NCBI GenBank assembly: GCA_949752745.1
Contig: OX457033.1
Coordinates: forward strand, 18,825,907-18,889,906
Length of the DNA stretch: 64,000 nucleotides
DNA from: Protula sp. h YS-2021
Lineage: Eukaryota; Annelida; Polychaeta; Sabellida; Serpulidae
Direction: 5' to 3'
The translations under genes were made by a program, and so were the position numbers. This document shows, piece after piece, positions 24,399-36,300 of the stretch (the stretch's first letter is position 1; each line of letters begins with the position of its first letter). Below the pieces are notes generated by a model. The model was not told the origin of the DNA, did no database searches, and saw nothing but the letters and a program-made list of their open reading frames with translations.

Positions 24399-27289
24399 GC
24401 GTTACAGAATTCGGTTTGTTTCTGGCGACGAGCAGTGTAACAGTTAACACGATCAATAAATAACGGCTTATATACAGTGCATCTTTTATGCGTGTGTACA
24501 GAAAGACCAAACAGCTGGCGGACAGACAGATATACAACCTCACAGCCGCGCGCACAACGAAGATTCACTAGACAAAGAGCCAGTATATACATATCTACAA
24601 TTCTATATATTATATACAGCTTGACAAACACTGAATAAATTAATAACTGTTTATGAACAAAGGACAAATTGCGTTGAACTTTTTTTTCACTAGTGGGTTT
24701 GCTGTAGCACTGAACCAATACACGGTTTGCAGTCATCCCATCGGAATGACGGACTCCCCAATTCGGCCAGTATAACTTGTTGTAGCCAGAAAAAATTTTT
24801 TTGTTTTTCATTGTTTTTTTTTTTTTAACCTCAGCAATTGACTCTTAACAAGTAGTACGACTCGCAAGTCGGTAGTCAGCCATATAGTTAACACATGGGC
24901 GCAGTATAAAATGAACACAACGGGCTTAATTAAAACAGAACTTGAAACACAACTATGACGTTTTATATTTAATACACAACATTGTACCCCCTAAATACGG
25001 TGCAGTTTGGTTTATTAACAATTTACACAGTCAACATGAAACTGTCTAATTTTAACGCATATAAGAATGGGACATAGATGACCTAAACAGTTTGAAAATC
25101 GCGAAAAGCAGCTTTACGCTTTTTATTTATTTATTCATTTTTTTTTTTTTTGAGCTGAAACCAAAGGCCAAACCAAACCACTTCAGTGATTTTTTTTTTT
25201 AAATTAATCCCTTTTTGATCAATTTTAACGAGGTCATACTTGACAAACGACACTTTATTAATCGCTACCTATAGCTAATCAAATAAAAATATACCATATA
25301 TTTTTTACTTGATTACACTGCATAGGACTGTACTTGTACTGTGCCTACACTGTAACTATGAACTGCCCATGCTGTACGTGAACTGACGGCAGTATGTGCG
25401 GATTGCACACTACACTATGTAAGCGGGAGACTTGCTCTCCCAAATCCCCGCATTCCTACAGCGCACACACAATACATCAAATTTTACACACACACAAAAA
25501 ACAAAACAAACAAATGCACACATAGGTGCCTTGAAATAACCCGCTAATATATATTTAATACTGATTTCTCCTCCCGTTTTTGTTTTTCGGTCTTCGGCGA
25601 AATCTCAGTTTGCGGCCATTTTTTTTTAATTTTTTTTTATTATTTTGTTTTCAATTGGCGGCCATTTTGAATATAGTACACCAACATCCGGGGGATAAAT
25701 GTTGTGCTAACGTGTTTCCATTTCTTTTCAGCCACTGGCAGTGCAATGTATGTCCTCCGCCCTTAACACGCCTTCCCCAAGCACTCTTTATAGAAGAAAA
25801 AGTTGATTCGACGCTCCGTTTTTTTTTTTTTTTCGTGTTTCTTCCTACTGTTCTGGCGGGCTGGCGCTGGCAGGGCTGACATGAATCTGTTAGCACGGGT
25901 CTGAGTGTGTACAACACTGCCTGTTTGCTTGCCATACTGTTTCTACACGAGCGGTCTGTGTCAGCAAACGAGGTAGGCAGATTTATAAAAAACAACAACA
26001 ATAAGAATAACTCAAAACTATCCACATCCCGTGCAGTGTAGTTTTTTTTTTTTCAACCAAATGCACACGCGCTCACTGCTTGCGGCGCGCCAGTCTGTTT
26101 CGCAGGATGTGACGACTGCGCATGGCACATCCTTCGCGAGTGATCGGGTGGCCTTGACACAAGCACGTGACTTCGACAAAGCACGTGGCTATCCCATGAC
26201 ACAGCAGCGCAGCGGAAGGGTACACAATGTGCTCTTCACAAACCCCGCCTCCCCCCGTGCGTAGCGCCCCATACATAGACCCACTGTTTATCTTTAAAAT
26301 ACATCGAAAGAACGCATAAAGTCTTGCGCCTTACTTCTAAATATAAAGCAGACATTTTAGCTTCAGTTAACATCTCGCAGTCATTGTTTCACCTCTTATT
26401 CGTTATCCTTTCCTGTTAATTATCACCGTTTGTGATTGCTCTCTCGTGGTTTTTTTTTTTTTTAAACAGAATGCGAATTCGGCATTGGTCATCTTCTAAT
26501 GAGTTTGATCAAAGCATCTTGTATTAGTTTTTTTTTTTTTTCTCGTCGCTGCCATCAATCTTCAAGGCTCTTCAAGTGACTGCTGCTTAACAAATCCCAG
26601 GCATTTCACACAGGAAAAAAAAAGAAGTTCCGGAAGAAATAGGTCTTGCGCATATCCCTGACTGGTACGAAAAGCTAATCTGATTAACGAGTGCACAATA
26701 TTCTAACATATCCCTGATTGAAACACTTGGTTAATTATAAGCTCCATTCATGTTCCTTGGGTAACAGTCTCCTGAAAGTATTAAGAAGGCTCGGCAGTTT
26801 GCTCGCAGTACCAGAGACCTCGGGGATAAGTCTGTTTTCTGTTCGGTACCCTAGCGGCACTTCTACCCCGAGGATGGGAAGCGTACAATTTGATTTTTTT
26901 TTTTTTTTGAGGTCTAAATTACAAACTGAGGTTACTCAAGAGTTAATTAAGTGAGGTTACTTTTAAAATCCCTGATTCGAAACATAGTCGCAATTTTTAG
27001 CAATGTGTTTTTTTTTTCTTGTGTACATTTCATGCTATTTGAATTTTCCCTATAATAGGAGCACGCTGTGTGTTGCAATCTTCCAAGTGTTATGTCTAAC
27101 GCGACTGGATGGCAAATACAGAGTAGTGGCTGGTCGCTTTTTGTTTTCACTGTGCATAGTTTTTTTTGTCCAAACCGATAAACTTCCAGCTTTTCGCTTC
27201 ACCTCGGCAGAGATTTAAATCCCATCTCCATGAAAACCTAACAACTGGTTAAGTCTGCAACGTTGACTTGAAACGCGCTCCTCGATTGG

Positions 27290-27390
27290 CTAGTGGTGAT
27301 TAACCTGGTGAATTGTGATTGGTGCAGTAGAACTGGGCGTTGATTCGCCACTTGTTTCTGCAAATCGCGCCCTGTGACGGCCTTTACGAC
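27290..27390 (-). CDS. TGFBR3: TGFBR3 candidate last coding exon (cytoplasmic tail)
   Basis: The exon before it ends AAAACCA|GTATGC (phase 1). On the minus strand CTTAACAG|GTCGTAAAGG at 27390 restores Ser and opens a 33-residue tail: basic at first (SRKGRHRARF), then Ser/Thr-rich (ETSGESTPSSTAP), ending TAG at 27290-27292. Vertebrate betaglycan also has a short Ser/Thr-rich tail of about 40 residues. The assignment rests on phase, composition and position, not on strong identity. The alternative is a different tail exon further left. Confidence 0.6.
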
Positions 27391-30300
27391 CTGTTAAGTA
27401 AATACTGAATTATTAAGAATAGTTAAAGTGAAGCAATTTTTTTTTGTAAAGAAATACATTTGAGTAACCGAGTCAATTACATGCAAATGTACTTCCAGTA
27501 CATCATAAGTACACTGGTCTATCTTCACTACTGTTAGGTTTTAAAAAAAATACAATATTTCCTTTTAAATTTAATTTTTTTAATCTAATCATCTTCTATT
27601 TGTGCTAGGGCTTATTTTTTTACATTTTTCTTGAGTCACTCTGTCTTAGTAAAACGCCAAAGAAGAAAACAAAGGTATGGATCTGACGCATACTGGTTTT
27701 TTTGTGTATTAACCACAGGGACGACATCAGCACGACACCGATGACGAACGCAGCGAAGGCGATTCCTACGACGGTCGCCGAATCCAGGCCCTGCACTCGT
27801 ACAATCTGTTAAAGAAAGAGAACCAATCAGAACAAGCCATAGCAACCAATCAGAAAACGTGATACCAAACAATCGGAAAAGCGCGTTACAAGCCAATCAA
27901 AAAACTACATACAAAACAATCAGACAACACGGTGCCAACCAATCATAAAACGTATACCAACAATCAGTGAACCACTACATTTACTGGGTATTCTTGAACT
28001 ACATGTAAGACAAGAGAAATGTCTTTTTAACCACTTTTTTCAATGGATTTGCCAACTCTTTTGTTTGTAAATTTTAAAATGTTGTCATCGCTTGTGAAAA
28101 CAAACCGGCTTAATCCAGTTTCATACACTTACTGTTGTACAGGCTGTGTCCTTGACCTTGCTCTGGTCAGCCGGCTCGGGTTCACGGTTGTCTATCACGC
28201 CGGGGCCCTGATAGGGCGGCCCTGGAACGAGGAATGCATACATTGAGCATGGATCTACCTCACAAACTGACTTCGAGGACAAAAAAAAAACAGGGGGAAC
28301 CAACAAGCTACGCTTTGATGAGATAAAAAAAAAAAAACAAGTCAGCTGGTTACATAGCCGCCCTAGATGTTTTCACTTATATTTATAAACTGGTCTTTAG
28401 TCCCTAATTTCCTTATCACTTTCATTTCATTAACACTTATCCGAAAAAAAACATTAGAGCTGCAACAAAAATCGTCCGCAGAATAAGCTATGACCCATTT
28501 CTCAACAGCGCATCCGGTTACCAGCCATAGAAGCTCACCTCTTTGTGGCCTGCTCATGACGAGAGGACCGACTTCGACATTGCTCGTGTAGCGCGAAAAC
28601 GTGACATTATAAGGCCTGGGCAAGCACAACGGTCTGCGCTCGGAACACTGTCAATCAAACCATTCCAATGCTTTGTATTCTCTTCAGTACTTTATTAACT
28701 CGCAAATTTTATACTTGTTCAAGTGTAGGTATAGTTGAAGTTAGTATTTTTGTAACGTTATAAATTTTGCTTATGTGATACAAAACTGTCGCTTCTTTCT
28801 AAACAGCCTTTATCTTTTAGAGTTGCTATTACAAAATATGTGACTCCAAAAATGAGAACAACCAATGCTGTAGCACGCATGGTTTATTTATTTTTTTTTA
28901 TGTGATTATATAATCAACAGTGAGCAGTGTCGCGATAGACCAGGCGTTGTTGTCAAGGACACACACCTGCTTGATGTTGAGGTTACGGTGCGTGGCGCAG
29001 GCCGTCAGCTGACAGATGACGTAGACGTGCACGTCATGGTCCGAATAGTCGAAAAAGTTACGAAAGACGAAGCGGAATCGCTGGTGCTGCGACGACCCCG
29101 ACGTGAGCCACTCGACCGAATTATCGATCACGCACCTGCGTCACACCCAAGGCACATGACGGAATAAAAATATGCCGGGCTATTTTTTTTTTTTTTACCA
29201 GACTATTAAGCGCGGTACAATGGAACTAAGATGTACTGAAGTGCCACAAAACAACAACACATTTTTTAAGTACATCCAAGTATGTATTATTTTAAATATT
29301 TCTTCTGCTGTAAAAACAATAGAAATATACACTTTTAAATGCTGAAACAGAACCACACATTTCATGTCTAAGCTGATTATATTAACCGTGAAGTAACAGC
29401 AGTGAGTGAAGAGTTTTATGACATAAAGATTATGTGAGACCTTGGATATAATGATTCCTTGTGACACATGTTACACACACATAGCACACAAGAAAACTCG
29501 AACGTTCTAAGGGCTCTCAGTCTTTCGATTAAAGTGCAGGGAAAAGAAGATTAAACCCATGTTCAACAATCAAACCTTCCCCTCCCCGAAACATCCTCTG
29601 CTGCTCTCAAAAAACATGCTTTCTTTTAACAGGAACTTAGAATTAATCTAAGAATCAAAGAGGATTCCTGGTCAATGAGTGTGTGGGAGAAGTGCATGAG
29701 AGAGACTTACTCCTGGTTAATGAGTGTGAGGGAGAAGTGCATGAAAGAGACTTACTCCTGGCCAATGAGTGTATGGGAGAAGCGCATGAGAGAGACTTAC
29801 TCCTGGTTAATGAGTGAGGGAGAAGCGCATGAGAGAGACTTACTCCTGGTCAATGAGTGTGAGGGAGAAGTGCATGAGAGAGACTTACTCCTGGCCAATG
29901 AGTGTATGGGAGAAGCGCATGAGAGAGACTTACTCCTGGTTAATGAGTGAGGGAGAAGCGCATGAGAGAGACTTACTCCTGGCCGATGAGTGTGAGGGAG
30001 AAGTGCATGAGAGAGACTTACTCCTGGTTAATGAGTGTGAGGGAGAAGTGCATGAGAGAGACGTACTCCTGGTTAACGAGTGTGTGGGAGAGGCGCATGA
30101 GATAGACTTACTCCTGGTTAATGAGTGTGTGGGAGAAGTTCATGAGAGAGACTTACTCCTGGTTAATGAGTGTATGGGAGAAGTGCATGAGAGAGATTTA
30201 CTCCTGGCCGATGAGTGTGAGGGAGAAGTGCATGAGAGAGACTTACTCCTGGTTAATGAGTGTGAGGGAGAAGTGCATGAGAGAGACGTACTCCTGGTTA

Positions 30301-33300
30301 ACGAGTGTGTGGGAGAAGTGCATGAGGGAGACTTACTCCTGGTTAATAAATGTGTGGGAGAAGCGCATGAGAGAGACTTACTCCTGGTTAATGAGTGTGT
30401 GGGAGAAGTGCATGAGAGAGAGACTTACTCCTGGTTAATGAGTGTGTGGGAGAGGCGCATGAGAGACTTACTCCTGGTTAATGAATGTGTGGGAGAGGCG
30501 CGTGAGAGACTTACTCCTGGTTAATGAGTGTATGGGAGAAGCGCATGAGAGAGACTTACTCCTGGTTAATGGGTGTATGGGAGAAGCGCATGAGAGAGAC
30601 TTACTCCTGGTTAATGAGTGTGAGGGAGAAGCGCATGAGAGAGACTTACTCCTGGTCAATGAGTGTGAGGGAGAAGTGCATGAGAGAGACTTACTCCTGG
30701 TTAATGAGTGTATGGGAGAAGCGCATGAGAGAGACTTACTCCTGGTTAATGAGTGTGTGGGAGAGGCGCATGAGAGACTTACTCCTGGTTAATGAGTGTG
30801 AGGGAGAAGTGCATGAGAGAGACTTACTCGTGGCCAATGAGTGTATGGGAGAAGTGCATGAGAGAGACTTACTAATGGTCAATGAGTGTATGGGAGAAGC
30901 GCATGAGAGAGACTTACTCCTGGTTAATGAGTGTGTGGGAGAGGCGCATGAGACACTTACTCCTGGTTAATGAGTGTGAGGGAGAAGCGCATGAGAGAGA
31001 CTTACTCCTGGTTAATGAGTGTGTGGGAGAAGCACATGAGAGAGACTTACTCCTGGTTAATGAGTGTGTGGGAGAAGCGCATGAGAGAGACTTACTCCTG
31101 GTTAATGAGTGTGTGGGAGAGGCACATGAGAGAGACTTACTCCTGGTTAATGAGTGTGTGGGAGAGGCACATGAGAGAGACTTACTCCTGGTTAATGAGT
31201 GTGAGGGAGAAGTGCATGAGAGAGACTTACTCCTGGTCAATGAGTGTGAGGGAGAAGTGCATGAGAGAGACTTACTCCTGGTTAATGAGTGTGAGGGAGA
31301 AGTGCATGAGAGAGACTTACTCCTGGTTAATGAGTGTGTGGGAGAAGTGGAGCCGCTGTGAGTCCGACACCCAGCAGCTCTCGACGACGACCTTGAGGTA
31401 GTGCTCGGCGTGGATGCTCGCTTCGATGTCGAGCAATGACAGGTCGGCCACGACGTGCGGAAAGTCGGCAACGTAACTTTCGCCAACGCCACTAGACTCC
31501 CACAGGTGCAGCGAGTAGTCCACAGCGCCGTCGATCTGTGACACTGGAAACTGTTCGTGGGGCAGGGGCGGGGGGAAGGCAAATCAAACATTCGTAAACA
31601 AAACGTTTAATTCACTCTTAGGAAAAAAACGAATACGGTGTTTAGTCTTAAAGATTTTTAGTTCATTTTCTTCACCCTTAAATCACCCGAGTGCTGATAT
31701 ATACATAAGGTTCAATCCGAGATAATTGAGGGCATCTTTCATAACGACTAAATGGATGGAAGTTTGCTTCTGGATACACTGAATTTCTTTATAAGTACAA
31801 AAACTTCTTTGAAATCAACACTGTTTATTTACCTGAATTTAGCAGTAAATTGTAGTCGGTGTTTATAAGAACGACATTTTTAGGTGAAACTGAGAAGATA
31901 TCTGACAGATGAGGTACCTCGGGGGGAACTCCCGTTTCGTAAAAACACCGGAAATCCACTCTGATGACGTCACCGCTTCCGGCCAAATCCTCATCGTCTA
32001 TGAATAGGTCATCGGGGATATCATCATGACCCGATCCAGACACGTCTTCCAGATCCAGATCGAGGTTGTTCAAATCGGGCACCTTGCGAACAAACACCTG
32101 TGAATCAAGAATATAAGAGAACTCCACCTACCACCAGAGCACATGATACTCAAGGTAAAACAACTCCACCTCCCACATGCACGATTCGAACGTGTGTGGT
32201 TCAATTTTTTGTTGTAACTGAATATTTTTTTACAAAAAGGTTAAGTAAAGATACAAAATGCTGAAAAAAATTTCAACAAACCAGCGACGGTTAAATCAAG
32301 CTTTTTTTCAAATTGTTATTCTTGGTACGTATGTTTATAAGAATAAACTCTGGCATTGCTTTTGTGTGCAGGCCTTCAGATTTCATCCTTTGTTCTGCGG
32401 AATTTCCAAACACGCAATAAATACGTCTATTGTGCAGTCCAAAAACCCATGGGAAATGCTGCGGGGTGAGGAGGATCAAACATCAATTCGATAAAAAAAA
32501 CAAACAAACAAAATGGCGCCCAATGTCATTAGTAGGCCACGTTAATCATTTATACCGAAGAGAATAACGCCAAATTTAGCTTCACGAAAGAAAAATAAAC
32601 CGAAAATAAATCTGAAATTAACAATGTTTAATTAAGTCTTGCATCAATATTTATTCACAGGATTCTAATTTCTATAAAATAGGACTTTTGTTGGCACGCT
32701 GTATTACCGAAAAGGGGAACCGCAAAGCCCCGTGGCTTATTTATACTTTCAACTGAAAGCCTGTTATTTGAGGTAATAGAAAAATACGCAAAAAACAGTG
32801 TTTGTTTTCACTGCCTCAGAGCTACATAAAACTAACACGCACGCAATGTCAGCTGCCAAGATTTTATTTGATTTTTTTTTTTTTTTATCTCAATCAACAA
32901 CTTTAGCCAGTTTTTTTCTTTTCGCCCGGCACCCAGTCGTGGTTACGTCATCATTGTTGCTTCCGCTATGACGTAATTATATGGCGTAATCGCTGTTGAA
33001 AAAAAATGTTTTCACAGTAAAATCGAAATCCATCCAATGACCCATCCATCTCTTTGCCTGTCACTATCAAGAAGTAAACATTTCCATTTTCTTGGCAGAG
33101 GAGGGCGGGGGAGGGGGGAGGGGCGGGTGGGGAATGGAGGGATATCATGCCCTTACCGCGTTTTCATAGACGACTTGCGAGTCGTACGTACTCCTCTTCG
33201 TTTTACACTCGTCCAATCTCGTCTCCAAGATGAAGTGGGTGGTATTCTCCGTGGCAACGCAAGTCTCGTCATTCAACGTGAGATGCTGACGGCGCACGCC

Positions 33301-36300
33301 ATACGGCTGTCAATTACGCAGTAAACAATTTTATATATAGCACTGCAAACAGGCCAGCGGGGAGATGGAATACGTGCGGTACTTTCTTATACATAGGGTT
33401 GTCAATAGCGCAGTTATCATTTCCATACATCACTGTAAACAGGCCTGCTATGCTACAGTCAGTACAATTTTTGAAGCTTCAAATTACTTCCCTTCTATTT
33501 ATAACAGCATATATTATTTTTATTTGCTAGTTCCACAGGAGAGCTTTCGATTACCTTTTTTTTCAAAACCCAAGCTTATTTTGATAGAAAACTTTTTACT
33601 GCAATGAATACAACAGTCAAAATTAGGAATATAAGATTAACATCAGGGAGAAGAACATGCCAATTGTTTCTCTCCCCACATGTCACAACGTTAGCGTGCT
33701 TAACAGTGCCATTTAACTGGTCACGTGACGACTCGTTTCCCGGAAGGGGGGGAGGGGGGGAGGGGGGGGCTGGTGGAGGGGTAAGGGGGAGGGGGGGGGG
33801 GTCAAGGCCATCGCACCTTCAGCGTGGCCTTCCTTAGCGCCACTTGAATGCTTTGCGTCAGACAATTGACATTCTTGGCCTTGAGGACAGCCACTTTGGT
33901 CTTCTCTGGGGTTTCGAATGGGCTACGCGATGGCGTTTTGTCCCCAGTCTCGTTCTCGTCATCCGGGTACACTATGGACAGCCGGGCTTCATCTGAAAGT
34001 AGGTCAAGGGAACATCCATTTATTTACACTTCTGTAACCATCGATGCAAGTGCAAGGGAGCATTCATTTATTCGCGCTTCTATGCATTGGTGCAAGCAGG
34101 TCAAGGGAACATTCATTTATTGACGTTTCAGTGCGTCGGTGAAAACAGGTCAAGGGAGCATTCATTTTTTTCAGTTTCTGTTTCTGTTTTAGTTTCTGTG
34201 ATATCCATGGCGATGCAAGCAATTCTCTTTTTTCGAGTTTTTATGCACAGACGCTGTCATCAATTAATTCTTATTTAGAACGTTTTATAATTTAGCAGGC
34301 CAAAAACTGTAATTCATGGTCAATGACTTATTAAAAACAAACTTATCTTATATTACACATCTTATCAGTAATATACACACAAGAGCTTTGACGAAAGGTT
34401 TTTCAACTTCATAATCCGTGCATTTTTTGTCAAGCTTTACTTGTTAAACAGCCCAATGCGTCTGAACTCAAAAACAGCACGAAACCACGTGAATAAATCG
34501 AGAAAATGCTCGGTGCTTTCATTTTAACAGCCACAAAGACTAGTGAAGCTGAGGTGGGACGGAGGTGGGTTCGGCGAAAAAACAAAAATAAATAAATAAA
34601 TAAAAAATGCACCCCTGGGAGATTGCCCCAATACGGTAAAACTCTCGCTCGCTGACACGCCTCGACTGACAGCTTATGACATGACATGACAGCCTTCACT
34701 GTAAAATCATGCTCCACCCGTTGTTACGCATATGTTTCTCCAGCAGTTTTGTTTTGACCTGTTATGACTCACCCACACGCAAATCAGGACTGGCTGACCC
34801 ATTTATTCACAACGAGTGATGTGTGTGTGTGTGGTGTACGTCAAAGGATATCATGATGTAAATATTCAACTATGTTTGGTTCGGACAAATGTAGCATGAG
34901 TAAAGCTTAATCAGTTTCCCCTGCGTAACCCCTAGTTTGTGGTTTCTTTGATGTTCAGCTTCAATGTCTGTAGGGGTTAGTCTAGGAACTGAAGAGAATG
35001 CCCCAAACTTATCGACTTGGTGTGTTTTCCCCCCACCAGGCTAATCACTTTCATGACTCATTAAAACAACTTCAGGTGCATTATTTCCACGAGAAAATGA
35101 AAGGGACTTTTTCGTGCCTATGCTTTATTAATATTGTTTCCCGGTAACCTGGCCAAAAATTGCAACCGACAGCGAAATATAGTTAATGCTAAGTTATTAA
35201 AAGCCAGACTAAGCCATAAATGGGCTTGGGAAGGAAGAGAGATTGGAGGGGAGGAAGGAGGGGGCAGGGAAGGAGAGGGGGGCTGGGGAAGGGAGGGGGC
35301 ACGGGAGGGGAGGGGAGGGAGCAGGGGAAGGGACGGGGGGCACGGGAGGGGAGGGAATATAGCAGGAGAAGGGACGGGGGCACTGGAGGGGAGGGGAGGG
35401 AGCAGGAGAAGGGACGGGGGCACTGGAGGGGAGGGGAGGGAGCAGGAGAAGGGACGGGGGCACGGGAGGGGGGAGGGAGCAGGAGAAGGACGGGGGCACG
35501 GGAGGGGAGGGGAGGGAGCAGGAGAAGGGACGGGGGCACGGGCGGAGAGGTGAGGGAGCAGGGGGAGGGGAGGGGAGGGAGCAGGGGAAGGGAGGGGACA
35601 CGGGAGGGGAGGGAGCAGAGGAAGGGAGGGGGCACGGGAGGGGAGGGAGCAGGGGAGGGGAAGGGCAGGTAATGCTGTTGCCTACGCACCTTTCCCATCG
35701 ACCGTGAGATGGAACCTGTTGGCCAGTCGCGCGCCTGTGTAGGAGAGCACGGGGCTGTAGCGGTCCCTGGTCCAGTCGACGAGGTCCTGGCCGCTGAGGC
35801 CACCCAGACGCTCCACCGCCGTCGACACGCTCTGCATGTATACCTTGGTGCGGTCCACAGTGTCCTCGGCGCATGTCTGCAAATGAAGCGAACGGCGATA
35901 TTGGTAATCTGTCTGCAGAGTGAAGCAAACAGCGATATTGGTAATCTGTCTGCAGAGTGAAGCAAACGGCGATATTGGTAATCTGTCTGCAGAGTGAAGC
36001 CAACGAGAATATTGGTGATCTGTCTGCAGAGTGAAGCAAACAGCGATATTGGTAATCTGTCTGCAGAGTGAAGCAAACGAGAATATTGGTGATCTGTCTG
36101 CAGAGTGAAGCAAACAGCGATATTGGTAATCTGTCTGCAGAGTGAAGCAAACGGCGATATTGGTAATCTGTCTGCAGAGTGAAGCGAACGACGATATTGG
36201 TAATCTGTCCACATAATCAGGCCTTTTTAACTATAAGCCTCCGTATTCACAAAAAGTTGACAGGTTAACTGCACAGTTAACCTGTACTGCTAGAAGTGGG

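Larger units (their letters stand above)
18791..27289. other. Convergent intergenic / presumed 3' UTR region; no exon recognised
   Basis: No protein-coding exon could be supported on either strand. The 19.0-21.4 kb part is AT-rich and largely non-repetitive. The 21.4-24.4 kb part carries poly-C and poly-G tracts, a purine microsatellite (about 22.14-22.43 kb), pyrimidine-rich stretches and a 27-bp minisatellite (about 24.0-24.4 kb). The 24.8-27.2 kb part has many T runs. Part of it is probably TGFBR3 3' UTR, transcribed right to left. Confidence 0.45.

Noticed and set aside
23970..24555. 193-codon minus frame and 128-codon plus frame with 9-residue repeats
   Set aside because: 27-bp minisatellite read in frame; no similarity to a known repeat protein.
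22900..26790. Alternative last exons for TGFBR3 at about 22.9 kb (CCTTTCAG|GTTGGG) and 26.76 kb (ACTTTCAG|GAGACT)
   Set aside because: Their phase-1 readings are short (13-19 residues) and lack the basic then Ser/Thr-rich character; the 27,390 exon is closer and fits better.
31544..31551. Alternative acceptor GAACAG|TTTCC for exon 31321-31543
   Set aside because: It would put the exon out of phase with 31833-32097; TTTCCAG|TGTC keeps the conserved frame.
29675..31591. Long open frames (RETYSWLMSVWEKRM, DLLLVNECVGEAHER and SLSCTSPSHSLTRSK repeats) on both strands
   Set aside because: They are translations of a 45-bp array whose unit is a multiple of 3; the array is explained by the splice-site repeat in TGFBR3.
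35189..36214. 313- and 341-codon minus frames through the G-rich and 37-bp arrays
   Set aside because: Only 35690-35876 is coding (phase and homology to betaglycan); the rest is array translation.
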